This document shows, piece after piece, positions 42,389-52,445 of a DNA stretch of 64,000 bases. The notes beneath the pieces are model-generated. The model worked only from the letters and a program-made list of their open reading frames with translations, ran no database searches and was not told the DNA's origin. Source of the DNA: Methanomicrobiales archaeon (GTDB lineage Archaea > Halobacteriota > Methanomicrobia > Methanomicrobiales > Methanospirillaceae); assembly GCA_025358115.1 (NCBI GenBank), contig JANYKQ010000047.1, positions 1-64,000 on the forward strand, given 5' to 3'. The first letter of the stretch is position 1, and each line of letters opens with the position of its first letter. The position numbers and the translations under genes were made by a program.

Positions 42389-43078
42389 ATGAACCGTTCT
42401 CCTGCTCTTGCGATTCTTCTTGCCCTTCTTATTACCGGGGTAACTTTTGCCGGATGCATGACAAACGCACCACTCCCTGCACCGGTTGCACCTTCCCCGT
42501 CCGGTCCGGTTCCTGCCCCAGAACCCGGTGCGAACCCGGGTGCCCCCGTAAGCATCCTCTTTGTCCAGGAAGCCCCGTCAGGTTCGCTTGTTCCTGCCGG
42601 AAATGGCGTCTGCACGCTCACTCTCTCCGGTGTTGTCCCGTACACAACGTATTTCTCGGACCGGCCGGAGCGTATCGCCGGGTTTTATCCCCTGCAGGAT
42701 TTTCTTGCCGGGTTCAACTGGTCGGCAGCGCCCGGTGCGGCAATATCCCGGCCGGATGCAAAAGAGTCCGAAGACACCCTGATAGTCACCCTCTCGGATC
42801 CCCGGTATAACCGCACGGCAAACGAGCTGGTCTATACCGTGAAAATAATCGCTGATTACAAAGGGGCCGGGCTTAAGGAACTTGCAGCAAAAGCCGATCC
42901 GAAACTCCCGGAAAACCTTGGCAGGGTGAGCCTGTTCATCGATTCAGGAAGCCGGCCCGGTAGTGACGCAACATCGTGTACAGAGGGGCGAAGCTGCCTG
43001 GATACCTGTGAGATCAAAGGGGGAAAGGGTGCCTGTTACCTGATCTGCGGACCATTCTGTCCTGCCCCATCCGGATAA
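42389..43078 (+). CDS. Secreted lipoprotein, function unknown
   Basis: About 229 residues. Signal peptide with lipobox TFAGC, then a Pro/Ala-rich linker and a globular domain. The last third has six cysteines (SCTEGRSCLDTCEIKGGKGA then CYLICGPFC), suggesting disulfides. ATG at 42389 is chosen because it starts the signal peptide; the open frame upstream has no such feature. No domain recognised. It stands alone between the fdhAB fossil and the next minus-strand gene. Confidence 0.7.
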   Translation: MNRSPALAILLALLITGVTFAGCMTNAPLPAPVAPSPSGPVPAPEPGANPGAPVSILFVQEAPSGSLVPAGNGVCTLTLSGVVPYTTYFSDRPERIAGFYPLQDFLAGFNWSAAPGAAISRPDAKESEDTLIVTLSDPRYNRTANELVYTVKIIADYKGAGLKELAAKADPKLPENLGRVSLFIDSGSRPGSDATSCTEGRSCLDTCEIKGGKGACYLICGPFCPAPSG

Positions 43079-43215
43079 TACCGTATTGAGTGAAAAAATG
43101 AACGGGAACTCCTGAGGCTGATCCTGCGGTTCTGATGGGAGTGATCTCCTTTTTCCAGCGGAAAACCGGTTTTTCGGGAAAAAAACTGCCGGAATTCCCG
43201 GTTACGGATTCTCGA

Positions 43216-43668
43216 TCATTTCCATTTGAAGAGCGGAATCATCGGTTTTAACGGATCATAGGTACCGCCCAGGGCAGATAATGCAAAGGTCTTGGAAAAG
43301 ACGTTTTTCTCTTCGTTTTCGAATGTTATTATCACTTTGACTTCCTGGATCATCGAATCGAATGAGCGGGTATGGGTTTCATCGACAGCAAGGAGTGCCA
43401 CATCATATTCGGTATTCAAAGGAACAAGCGCCACGTGGATATGTGAAGCGGTCGAATTTCCTGAATTCTTTAAGATAACCGATTTGGCATCTTCCGAGAG
43501 GCTCGCCTCGACATCGGGATGGGAAACGCTGTCCTGCATAATCAGCAGGGAGACAAATAACGTGATTACCAGAATAAAAACAATGCCTGCCAGATAGATA
43601 TTGAGTGTATAGAGGATGATGGTGACAGCAATACCCAGCACCAGAACGATCAGAGACTTTTTATCCAT
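43216..43668 (-). CDS. Two-helix membrane protein with outer beta domain, unknown
   Basis: 150 residues: two adjacent N-terminal transmembrane helices (about 5-45), then a soluble beta-rich domain with the pattern SVILKNSGNSTASHIHVALV and VKVIITFENEEKNVFSK, reminiscent of CARDB-type immunoglobulin-like folds. No catalytic motif. The gene is isolated, with A/T-rich DNA on both sides. Confidence 0.65.
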   Translation of the reverse strand: MDKKSLIVLVLGIAVTIILYTLNIYLAGIVFILVITLFVSLLIMQDSVSHPDVEASLSEDAKSVILKNSGNSTASHIHVALVPLNTEYDVALLAVDETHTRSFDSMIQEVKVIITFENEEKNVFSKTFALSALGGTYDPLKPMIPLFKWK

Positions 43669-44210
43669 ACTTCATAGTTGTGCATCCCGCCTTTTTTGTT
43701 TAACGGTTTAGTATTAAAAAAACCGGTGCTTCCCATTATCCCCTGCATTCCTCCAAATCTGGTGCATGGAATATTTTTTCACGGTGACACAGGATTTTTT
43801 CAGTAAAAACTGTATGCATGACCCCACAGTCTCTCCGGCTTTTTCCGGAATTCTTCCGGTTACCCATGGGTAAAGTAGTAAATTCTCCCGGGAAACGACC
43901 GGAATGATATATCACCTCGGTTTTTTTTGACTGCGCGTAGTAAAAAACTTTTTTTCCGGTTGTCCTTTTTTTAAAAAAAAATCCATACCCAAGCAAACCG
44001 ATTCAATACGTTTATTAATAATACCCTGCCGTACAGCCATTTTCATTAACACCTTAGAGCTGCATTATTCCTATTCATTGCTGTACACGAGCCTGATTCG
44101 CAAACAATTCGAAAATTATTAATATCCACGCAAGAGAGTGTAAATTGCCCTATACAGAAAAGTGATTTAATACGTTGCTGGTATAGGTGGTCAATTGAGG
44201 TGTGTTAAAA
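43669..44210. other. A/T-rich gap and leader before fdhC
   Basis: No gene seen. TTATTAATATCC near 44115-44126 and TTTAATACG near 44165-44173 are possible promoter elements for fdhC; GAGGTG at about 44197-44202 is its ribosome-binding site. Confidence 0.4.
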
Positions 44211-45089
44211 ATGGTGTTTCATCCTCCGGTAGCAATTACTGCAAAGGCAGGAGATGCCGGTAAGTACAAAGTCGGCTTGCCGGCCTGGAACATGGTCCTT
44301 CGTGGATTCATGTCAGGCGCATACATCGCTATGGGTGCCGCTCTTGCAACGGTCTGTTCAACTGGAATTATGGCAACCGATGTTGCACTGCGTTTCGGAA
44401 CCGCAAGCCCAGGGTTTGCACAGTTGATTCTCGGGTGCGTCTTCCCGGTCGGGCTTATCATCACCGTCCTTACGGGCGCTGAGCTCTTCACTGGTGACGC
44501 GATGCTCGCCCCCATGGCAGCATTCATCCACAAGATCAGCTGGATGCAGGTCGCGAACCTGTGGGTCTTTGTCTATATCGGAAACTTCATCGGATCAGTC
44601 GTATTTGCCTACATCTGTGCATACGGCCCCTTTGTCTCGTTCGATGCAGCGGGAGTAGGTACGGTTACTGCGTTTGGTTCCCGGGCGATTGCGATAGCCG
44701 GAGCCAAGGTTGGTTATGTCGGGATCATGGGTTTCTACTCTGCATTCCTCAAAGCCATCGCCTGCAACTGGTTAGTCAACCTCGCTATTCTGCTCGGAAT
44801 CTGTGCAGATGATGCAGTTGGCAAGTTCTTCGGTATCTGGTTCCCGATCATGGCGTTCGTTTCATCAGGATTCGAGCACTCGATTGCAAACATGTACTTT
44901 ATCCCCGCAGGTATCTTTACCCAGGGATTCATTACGGACCCAACGAAGATCAATGCCAGCATCAACTGGGTTACCATGTGGACTGCAAACATTATCCCGG
45001 TAACTCTTGGTAACATCGTCGGAGGTATCTTCTTCGTCGGTGTCATCTACTGGGTTGCGTTCCGCAAAGAGATCGCAGCACTGAAGTAG
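44211..45089 (+). CDS. fdhC: Formate channel/transporter FdhC
   Basis: A formate-nitrite transporter (FNT) family membrane protein of about 292 residues with six helices. FNT features seen are RGFMSGAYIAMGAAL near the N-terminus, the omega-loop region LTGAELFTGD, NWLVNLA, and GFEHSIANMYFIP, which contains the pore histidine. ATG at 44211 has GAGGTG upstream. fdhC is normally followed by fdhAB in methanogens; here only a decayed fdhAB remnant lies about 2 kb upstream and unrelated genes follow. It may still import formate for other enzymes. Confidence 0.93.
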   Translation: MVFHPPVAITAKAGDAGKYKVGLPAWNMVLRGFMSGAYIAMGAALATVCSTGIMATDVALRFGTASPGFAQLILGCVFPVGLIITVLTGAELFTGDAMLAPMAAFIHKISWMQVANLWVFVYIGNFIGSVVFAYICAYGPFVSFDAAGVGTVTAFGSRAIAIAGAKVGYVGIMGFYSAFLKAIACNWLVNLAILLGICADDAVGKFFGIWFPIMAFVSSGFEHSIANMYFIPAGIFTQGFITDPTKINASINWVTMWTANIIPVTLGNIVGGIFFVGVIYWVAFRKEIAALK

Positions 45090-45112
45090 ATTAACATCCA
45101 ATTATTTTTCCG

Positions 45113-45628
45113 ATGAAGATCGGAAATATCGAAGTGAAGGTCTCAATCATCTCAATAGGGGTGTTTGTCTTCTTCACTATTTTTCTCATTCTTGCCTCTC
45201 TCTATAGTCCTGAGGTCAGGTCAAACCTTATCTGGTTGATCCCGGTCCTGTTCATGCTTCTCGTCATTCCCGTTGCCCTCAACTATATGAGCCGCAGCCA
45301 GTACGCGGAGCTGGAACCCGAGTATGAGCGCCAGGCAAAGACGGTGCGCGTGAAGCTGATCAATGAAAACATGATAGGAAAGATTGTTCGAATCAATGGT
45401 GTGGTGGAACGCGTCCATTTTCAGTTCTTAAACCGGCCCCAGTATTCGGTGGCCGATCGCTCCGGTGCGATCTCGGTTAAGATGTTTACGAGCCCGGATG
45501 AGAACATCAAGGTGAACGATGTTGTCGAGGTGCTTGGCCAGGTGATACGCCGGTATATCGTGACCGGTGAACCTGTGGTCAACTGTGTCTCGATCCGGAA
45601 GAAAAGTGCACCGGCAAAGGATGAATGA
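45113..45628 (+). CDS. Membrane-anchored OB-fold protein
   Basis: 171 residues. Two N-terminal transmembrane helices (about 8-58) are followed by a region (IGKIVRINGVVERVHFQFLN to GAISVKMFTSPDENIKVNDVVEVLGQV) with the strand order of an OB-fold nucleic-acid-binding domain. It follows fdhC after 24 bp and is probably co-transcribed. No specific function recognised. Confidence 0.65.
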   Translation: MKIGNIEVKVSIISIGVFVFFTIFLILASLYSPEVRSNLIWLIPVLFMLLVIPVALNYMSRSQYAELEPEYERQAKTVRVKLINENMIGKIVRINGVVERVHFQFLNRPQYSVADRSGAISVKMFTSPDENIKVNDVVEVLGQVIRRYIVTGEPVVNCVSIRKKSAPAKDE

Positions 45629-45699
45629 TTTTTTTATGCATCACTGATTGCAGAAATTAAAAAAAAGGCTTTTTTTAAGTAACTGGAGTGAGAACCGGC

Positions 45700-46527
45700 A
45701 TGACCCCGTCAGAAACTACCCTACCGTCAGATAGTAAAAAGGAGCAATACCTGGAGCTCGCCGTCCCCGTTCTCTCGTTCGGGGCAACGCTTGTGGGAGT
45801 CCTTCTCTGGAAGATGGGTTATGAACTCAATTTCCAGTTCTTTGCCATTGGCTGTGTGATCGGATCCTGTCTCCTGGCATACCTTGCGTATATCCGGCCC
45901 CGGAAGGATATCGTGGCATTATCTACACCGATCTATGCTTTCATCTTCTTCGTTGTACCGACAGACTACATGTCGGGCTTGACCCTTCAGCTGCTCTATG
46001 CGGTAAGTCTCACCCTGCTCCTGGTCCGCCTTAAATACCGGTTCGGGGCTTCTCATACGGCAGTATCGTCCGGAAAAGAACTCGCGGCCCCTCTCAAATC
46101 CTATCTCGACGAGACGCACGATACGGTTACCGGTATCTCCCCGTACGATGCCCACCGGGCTGCACTGGTGATCAGCCAGGTTTCCACCGGCGAATACGCG
46201 CAGGCAGCCCGGAGCGCAGGCATGGTTAACGGGCAGTCCCCAGACCTCCCGGGTGTGCTGGCCCGGGCTTTTGCGATCGTGCAGGAGCATGCAACCATTC
46301 TCGAACTCTCCCTTCCCCGGCCGGAACCGTATCTCACCTTCCTGCCGGAAGATGAGGGCCTGCTCGCAAAGGGTTTGTCTGCCACGTTTTCAGAAGACCG
46401 GAAGTTCGATACCATGTTTGATAACGCGATGCTCCTGCTCTTCAGTGCTGCATGGAATACGGCGGAATCTGACCGCCCCCACCTGATCGCCTGCCAGATG
46501 TTTGTGCTGAAATTACTGGATGAGTGA
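45700..46527 (+). CDS. Integral membrane protein with soluble C-terminal domain, unknown
   Basis: About 275 residues. Four to five N-terminal helices (LAVPVLSFGATLVGVLLW to LQLLYAVSLTLLLV) lead to a soluble helical domain of about 150 residues. No motif is recognised. ATG at 45700 is favoured because GGAGTG sits nine bases upstream; the GTG within that site is the alternative. It is 70 bp after the OB-fold gene. The 46528-46866 gap that follows has no convincing gene. Confidence 0.62.
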   Translation: MTPSETTLPSDSKKEQYLELAVPVLSFGATLVGVLLWKMGYELNFQFFAIGCVIGSCLLAYLAYIRPRKDIVALSTPIYAFIFFVVPTDYMSGLTLQLLYAVSLTLLLVRLKYRFGASHTAVSSGKELAAPLKSYLDETHDTVTGISPYDAHRAALVISQVSTGEYAQAARSAGMVNGQSPDLPGVLARAFAIVQEHATILELSLPRPEPYLTFLPEDEGLLAKGLSATFSEDRKFDTMFDNAMLLLFSAAWNTAESDRPHLIACQMFVLKLLDE

Positions 46528-46866
46528 GATCTCCTGTAGGAAATGTATACAACCCGGTTCATTTTTTCCACCGGACCCGATCTCTCTCATGTTCCGGCTC
46601 CCGAAATATCCGGCAGCGCTCCTCAGTGTTTTGTCAACGGGGCTCTCTGGCACAACGGGCAGTTCCCGGCATGGCTCAAGTACATTTATCAGGAAACGGT
46701 ACCCGTACCTCTTTTAGTCCTGCAATCCGGAAGAACCCGTTAGACCCATTGGCCCTGGTCATCATCCGGCAGACGCCCTGATCTCTTTTTCCCGGTTATT
46801 CCCGTTTTTTACCAATACCAATGATTTTTTTATAACCGGGACAATGGGATACTATGGAGAGTTCCT

Positions 46867-48879
46867 TTGGTCTTTGAACTCCTGACCGATATCCTGATCG
46901 TTTTTGCCATTGCGCTCATAGTCGGGATGATCTTCAACCGGATTAAGGTGCCTCCTCTTGTTGCCTTCATCCTCACCGGAGTTATTGTCGGCCCGTACGG
47001 GCTGAGTATCATCAGGGGGCAGGAACAGGTCACCAATCTTGCAGATATCGGTATCATTCTCCTGCTCTTTACCATAGGTCTCGAGTTCTCGTTCAAGGAT
47101 CTCTGGAAGATCCGTATCATCGCCATTGCCGGGGGCGCACTCCAGGTGGGACTGTCATTTGTATTCTTCTGCGGTATTGCCCTCCTGACCGGTCTTCCGG
47201 TAAACGAGGCAATCCTGATGGGTTTCCTCTTCTCCCTCTCCAGTACGGCAATCGTTCTCAAAATACTTCACCAGAGAGGTGAGATGGATTCACCGCATGG
47301 CAGTATTGCGCTGGGAATCCTGATCTTCCAGGATCTTGTGGCAATCCTCATGATCATGGCGATCCCATTCCTTGCAAGTATCCCCCAGCTGGATCCCACG
47401 CCCTTTCTCCCGGGAGATGCGCTCATCATACTGGTTATCCAGGATCTGCTCATCGCCCTCATCCTCATCGCATGTGCAAAATGGATCATCCCCCGGGTCA
47501 TGCACGAGATTGCCCGGACCCGCAACCAGGAACTCTTCTTACTCGTTGTCATTCTCACCTGCTTTGGCGTTGCGTGGCTTGTCTCGTTTACCGGTGTCTC
47601 GGTTGCCATTGGCGCCCTGCTGGCAGGGCTGATCATATCGGGATCGGAGTACAGCCACCAGGCTGCAAGCCTCGTCCTTCCCTTCCGGGATATCTTCACC
47701 AGTTTCTTCTTCATATCCGTTGGTATGCTGGTGGACGTACGGTTCCTGCTGGCAAATTTCTGGCTGGTTTTCTTCCTGATCATTCTGGCAATCGTTGTAA
47801 AAGCCCTGCTCGCTACTGCTGCACCCCTTGCACTCGGGTACCCGCTCCGGACTGCCGCGATGACCGGGCTCGCCCTTGCCCAGGTTGGTGAATTCTCGTT
47901 TATCATTGCCCGGAGCGGGTTTGATACGGGCATCCTGCCATCTGATGTGTACCAGACATTCCTGGTCGTTGCCCTGATCACGATGGCCGCTACCCCGTTT
48001 GTGATGGGGATCGGCCAGCCCGTTACCGGAAGGCTCTGCGAAATACCGGCCCTGGCCCGGGTTGTGCGGGGGACGTGCAGTAATGATGATGAGAAATCAC
48101 GCCAGAAGCATACCGATCACCTGGTGATCATCGGGTATGGTGTTACCGGCCGGAATCTTGCCCTGACTGCGCGAAAAGCCGGGATCCTGTACAGTATCAT
48201 CGAGCTCAACCCGGACCTTGTCACCGATGCACGAAATACCGGTGAGACGGTGGTATTTGGCGATGCAACCGGCGAAGGCGTGCTCCTCCATGTCGGTATC
48301 CCGCAGGCCCGGATCGTTGTGGTGGCGATAAACGATCCGGTAGCGACCCGCAAGATCGTGAGCCTGTGCAATGGCATCAACCCCTCCCTCTCCATCATAG
48401 TCCGGACCCGGTATGTCAGCGAGGTTGAATCCCTGCATGCCCTGGGAGCTGATGAAGTGATTGCAGAGGAGTTCGAGACCTCTGTTGAGATTTTCACGGT
48501 CGTCTTGAACAAATATTTTGTCCCGCGTGACCGGATTGAATCGTTCATTACCGATGTCCGTGCCAATGGCTACCGGATGCTGCGCAGCAGGAGTCCGGTT
48601 GAGGGAACCCTGCCGGATCTCGTGCGGGATATCCGGAATATTACCATTACCGCCCTCACGGTTGAACCGCAATCCCCTCTTGCCACTGTCACGCTCGGGG
48701 AGATCAACCTGCGGAAACGGTACAATCTTCTCGTCCTCGCGATCCGGCGCGGTGATGAGGTACTGACAGGTCTTGGCGGGGAGACCCGGATTGAAACGGG
48801 GGATATCGCAATCATCTATGCCTCCCCCGAAGATATCGCGAAAGGTGCAAACCTGTTCTCCGGGCAGAAAAATGATTGA
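46867..48879 (+). CDS. CPA2-family cation:proton antiporter with RCK domain (KefB/TrkA-N type)
   Basis: 670 residues. A twelve- to thirteen-helix Na+/H+ exchanger domain (about 1-395) includes GLEFSFKDLWK and ALAQVGEFSFI, typical of CPA2. An RCK/TrkA-N domain follows (about 418-540) with the dinucleotide loop IIGYGVTGRNLA, then a TrkA-C domain (about 570-660). The RCK part gates transport by NAD(H) or nucleotides. It probably exchanges K+ or Na+ for protons. The start is TTG at 46867 with GGAGAG just before it. No glutathione-linked partner is present. Confidence 0.88.
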   Translation: MVFELLTDILIVFAIALIVGMIFNRIKVPPLVAFILTGVIVGPYGLSIIRGQEQVTNLADIGIILLLFTIGLEFSFKDLWKIRIIAIAGGALQVGLSFVFFCGIALLTGLPVNEAILMGFLFSLSSTAIVLKILHQRGEMDSPHGSIALGILIFQDLVAILMIMAIPFLASIPQLDPTPFLPGDALIILVIQDLLIALILIACAKWIIPRVMHEIARTRNQELFLLVVILTCFGVAWLVSFTGVSVAIGALLAGLIISGSEYSHQAASLVLPFRDIFTSFFFISVGMLVDVRFLLANFWLVFFLIILAIVVKALLATAAPLALGYPLRTAAMTGLALAQVGEFSFIIARSGFDTGILPSDVYQTFLVVALITMAATPFVMGIGQPVTGRLCEIPALARVVRGTCSNDDEKSRQKHTDHLVIIGYGVTGRNLALTARKAGILYSIIELNPDLVTDARNTGETVVFGDATGEGVLLHVGIPQARIVVVAINDPVATRKIVSLCNGINPSLSIIVRTRYVSEVESLHALGADEVIAEEFETSVEIFTVVLNKYFVPRDRIESFITDVRANGYRMLRSRSPVEGTLPDLVRDIRNITITALTVEPQSPLATVTLGEINLRKRYNLLVLAIRRGDEVLTGLGGETRIETGDIAIIYASPEDIAKGANLFSGQKND

Positions 48880-49050
48880 TATATGGTCATTGTTTTCCCC
48901 TTCATCGTATCCACTGAAAGATCAGGGGAGAGGTTCCCGGATTGTCTCTGGAAAAATGCACATGAACGGGAGAGTGGGGGGCCACAGTCTGAAGAAGCGG
49001 AAAAGTAAAAGTGAACCGCAGAATTAGAGGATATCAGCAGAGCCGGGCGT

Positions 49051-51957
49051 TCAGGAAAACCGCCAGACTCCCTTTGGCACCCGGATCTCAAACCGTGCGC
49101 CCCTGCCCGGGGTTCCGGTCTCGGTTATCGTGATTCCGGTGATTGCAAGAATCTCCCGGGAGAGGTACAGGCCTAGGCCGGTATGTTTCCCAAAACCCCG
49201 GGTAAACAATTTTTTCTTGTCATCTGCAGAAATTCCTGTTCCATCGTCATCAACCACAAGGATCAGTTCGTCATTATCCGTCGAGGATGTCACGCGGATA
49301 GCAGTCATCTGCTCTCCTCCGTACCGGAGGGCATTATCGATAATATTGTAGAACATTTTTTCCAGCAGCGGATCGGCAAACACTTCCAGGGATGGATCCC
49401 CGGCATCAATACTGATGTTCCGCACAGGGAGTGAGGCGGTAACTGACCTGATCACCCGGTTCACATTCTGCCACTGCGGAGCCTTCACCCCCATGTCCTC
49501 ATAATCCTTGGTAAAATTGATCTGGTGTACTATGGTCTCGGTGATCTTCTCCTCCTTTGCGATGAATTCTGCGGTGAGAACCGGATTATTGAGCGATTCA
49601 CGGGACAATTCCAGGTACGCGGAAAGTGCCGCGAGCTGGTTATTGATGTCGTGCCGGGTGATGCCGGAGAGCAGGTTGAGTTTCCGGTTTGCCTGGTGGA
49701 GTGCCTCTTCTTCCAGTTTGCGCCCGGATATATCCCTGATGATCCCGACAATGAACTCCTCACCGGAGGAATTGGTATAGATAGATTTTTTTGTACTGAT
49801 GGTACGAGTGTTTTTTGTAAGACCGGTGGTTATGGACTCTTCATTTTCATTTTCAAGACCCGTCCGGAAGATCTCTTCATCTTTCGTGCGGAAAACATCG
49901 GCTTCTTCCTTCCTGAAAAGATCGTAATCGGTCTTTCCCAGTATGTCCTCGCGGGAGTGTCCGGTGAACTGGCAGAAACTGTTATTGACCCTGACAAAAC
50001 GGTACGTGCGATCCTTGATAAAGAGGGGATCTGCCAGGGTATTTATTATGGTATCGAGGTATACATTCGATTCCTGTAACGCCCGCTGGACTTTTTTCTG
50101 TTCCGTGACATCCCTCACGGACTCAATCGCACCGGTAATCTCTCCCTCCTGGTCTATTAACGGGATTGCACTGATCCAGAGCGAGAACCGTGTGCCATCG
50201 GTGCGGGTGATGTCTGTCTCGGTCCTGACCATATTGCCTTCGAAATGGGCATGGGGGTATGCGGTCCTGATACCTTCATTATCCTGCCTGAGGACATAGT
50301 CGATGAGGATAGGGCCGGTCCTGCCGGCAATCCACGTTGTATACGCATGGTCACCTTTGCCAAGAATATCCGGCACCGGGATCCCGCTCATCTTCTCCAT
50401 GGCCCGGTTCCAGGCAACAACAATGCCCTCTCTGTTGATCACCATCGTCGGGTCCGGGAGGAAATCGATGATCTCTGCGAGACGCCGGCTCGTTTCACGA
50501 TAGGCTTCTTCGGCCCGTTTTCGTTCGGTAATATCCCGGTTGCTGGCACGCCGTCCTATGAACTCTCCCTGTGCATTGTACAGTGGCTGGCAGACGTGGC
50601 CTATCCAGCGGATACTCCCGTCCCGGCGGATAATCCGGAAATCCACTGCTTCGGGTTTTTCCGGCACAAAAAAATGTGACATGTGATGCTCATGGGCATC
50701 CCTGTCTTCCGGATGGAGAATGGTATCTATCAGGCGCCGGTTGGTATAGAATTCCTCCGGGGTATAGCCCGTGATACGTTCGCAGGAGGGTGTTGTATAC
50801 AGGATCGATTCATCGGGGCCAATCCAGTACTCCCAGTCGTACGTGAAGTCGGCAAGCAGGCGATATTTTTCTTCACTCTCCAAAAGGGCATCCTTTGCCC
50901 GGGCCAGTTCTGAGATATCGATGAAACTTTCCAGAAGGTACGTGCGATCGCGAAGGGTGATGGGGGTCACCGATTTGAGGATCGGGCATTTCGTAAGATC
51001 AGACCGCAACAGGATTTTTTCTGACCTGTCGACAACCTGATGCAGGTCCGTGATCGGGCACGCCCCTTCAAGCGCAGGACAGATGTAACTGGTGCAGACC
51101 GAGCCGATGATCTCTTTTTTTTCTGCCCCGAACATGGCCGCTGCCACGGCATTGACATCAACAATGGTGTGGTTGTCCGGATCTATCAGTACCACCCCGG
51201 CAATCATGGATTCAAGGATAGCGTTGAGGAGATCGTCGCGGATTTTTTGTTCATCTGCAGCTCTTTTCCGTTCCGTGACATCCCTTCCGGTAGTCTGGAT
51301 CCCGGTGATGGTACCCCCTTTTACCATGGGGGACACAAAAAATTCGATACAGGCCCAGGTCCCGTCTTTTTTCCGGAACCGGACCATGATTCCATCGGGA
51401 CCTTCGCTCCCCCCGCATTTCCGGGCTGATGCCTGGACCAGGCCGGGATCCTCCGGGTGGATGAACTCACGGAGCTCTTTTCCTTCGATTTCAGTGGGAC
51501 GGTATCCCAGTATTTTTTCAACAGATGGCGAGACGTACGATACCCGTCCGTCAGTACCGGACAGCAGGATAATGTCGGAACTCCGTTCAGCCACACCCCG
51601 GAACCGGTTCTCGCTCTCCTGCAACCGGGTGGTCAGGAGCGAGACTATGGCTCCAATAAGGATAAAGATGACCGCACGTCCCCCTGCCGAGAGCAGTACC
51701 TCGGAAATTACGGGATTGAAGAAGTATGACATACCGCAATAGATTGCTGAAATAATAATGGCAAAGAGGATCCCGCGCCGGGGAAAATAATACGCGGTGA
51801 GAATTATCGGGACGTAAAAGAGGTGGGGAAGGACATTGGTAATGCCGATCATCAGGGCATAGCTGTTCAGGGCCAGGACGATGATGGTGAGGGATGCAAT
51901 TATTGCAGAAAGAATCTGCGTTCTTTTTTGTCCAGGATACGTGAAGAAACGATCCAT
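49051..51957 (-). CDS. Membrane multi-PAS sensor histidine kinase
   Basis: 968 residues. The N-terminal membrane module (about 15-110) is followed by five PAS domains (about 118-232, 240-352, 365-483, 490-623, 632-745), a dimerisation/phospho-acceptor helix with H769 in RHDINNQ, and a HATPase_c domain with N box NIIDNALRYG, G1 DDDGTGIS and G2 GLGLYLSRE. All kinase boxes are intact. PAS 2 has clustered cysteines C288, C293, C300 and C324. No response regulator is adjacent. The membrane module is related to that at 2572-3924. Confidence 0.88.
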   Translation of the reverse strand: MDRFFTYPGQKRTQILSAIIASLTIIVLALNSYALMIGITNVLPHLFYVPIILTAYYFPRRGILFAIIISAIYCGMSYFFNPVISEVLLSAGGRAVIFILIGAIVSLLTTRLQESENRFRGVAERSSDIILLSGTDGRVSYVSPSVEKILGYRPTEIEGKELREFIHPEDPGLVQASARKCGGSEGPDGIMVRFRKKDGTWACIEFFVSPMVKGGTITGIQTTGRDVTERKRAADEQKIRDDLLNAILESMIAGVVLIDPDNHTIVDVNAVAAAMFGAEKKEIIGSVCTSYICPALEGACPITDLHQVVDRSEKILLRSDLTKCPILKSVTPITLRDRTYLLESFIDISELARAKDALLESEEKYRLLADFTYDWEYWIGPDESILYTTPSCERITGYTPEEFYTNRRLIDTILHPEDRDAHEHHMSHFFVPEKPEAVDFRIIRRDGSIRWIGHVCQPLYNAQGEFIGRRASNRDITERKRAEEAYRETSRRLAEIIDFLPDPTMVINREGIVVAWNRAMEKMSGIPVPDILGKGDHAYTTWIAGRTGPILIDYVLRQDNEGIRTAYPHAHFEGNMVRTETDITRTDGTRFSLWISAIPLIDQEGEITGAIESVRDVTEQKKVQRALQESNVYLDTIINTLADPLFIKDRTYRFVRVNNSFCQFTGHSREDILGKTDYDLFRKEEADVFRTKDEEIFRTGLENENEESITTGLTKNTRTISTKKSIYTNSSGEEFIVGIIRDISGRKLEEEALHQANRKLNLLSGITRHDINNQLAALSAYLELSRESLNNPVLTAEFIAKEEKITETIVHQINFTKDYEDMGVKAPQWQNVNRVIRSVTASLPVRNISIDAGDPSLEVFADPLLEKMFYNIIDNALRYGGEQMTAIRVTSSTDNDELILVVDDDGTGISADDKKKLFTRGFGKHTGLGLYLSREILAITGITITETGTPGRGARFEIRVPKGVWRFS

Positions 51958-52445
51958 GCAGCCCTCTGTCAGATAGTACAGGGTTTGTTGCCGGGGAGAA
52001 TAAAATACTATTTGATGGATCGACGGATCTCTGAACAGTGTCCACTCATGTCAGGAATCGTTGGTTATTGTCTTATGACCGGGCAGGAACTCCCGCTGCT
52101 TGCACACCGGCCGAATCGCACACTGCACCGGTTTGTCAGCGGGACATGCATTCCGGCTGGCCGCCCGGGTACAGCTGCTCAATACGATTGCACATTCACC
52201 TCCTGGACCGGGGACCGGCTTGACGGACATCCGGAGCGAGGAGGACCGTCATTTGGACAGATATTACAAAAAGAATCATGTCTTTCCCTTACCGGCCCCT
52301 GCTGGCAGGGCCGGCACGTACCCGGCAGCGGCATTTTTTTAAATTTTCCTGCTGCCATTCATTCCCCAATCCCCGGCTGAATTACGGGAGAGTCATTTTA
52401 TAGTTACTCTATCCAGTAGGAAACTACACGGAGAATCCAAAGATC
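51958..52445. other. Divergent gap between the kinase and surface-protein genes
   Basis: GC-rich in the middle, A/T-rich near 52330-52400. No gene supported: the open frames that cross it lack any recognisable motif. TTTTATAGTTACTC at about 52395-52408 is a plausible promoter element for the gene at 52446. Confidence 0.4.

Noticed and set aside
46543-46743. 66-codon open frame after the membrane protein gene
   Set aside because: No motif, weak ribosome site and no clear codon bias; it competes with two other open frames over the same bases.
51823-52380. 185-codon plus-strand frame between the kinase and surface genes
   Set aside because: It overlaps the kinase start on the other strand and shows no domain or secretion signal.
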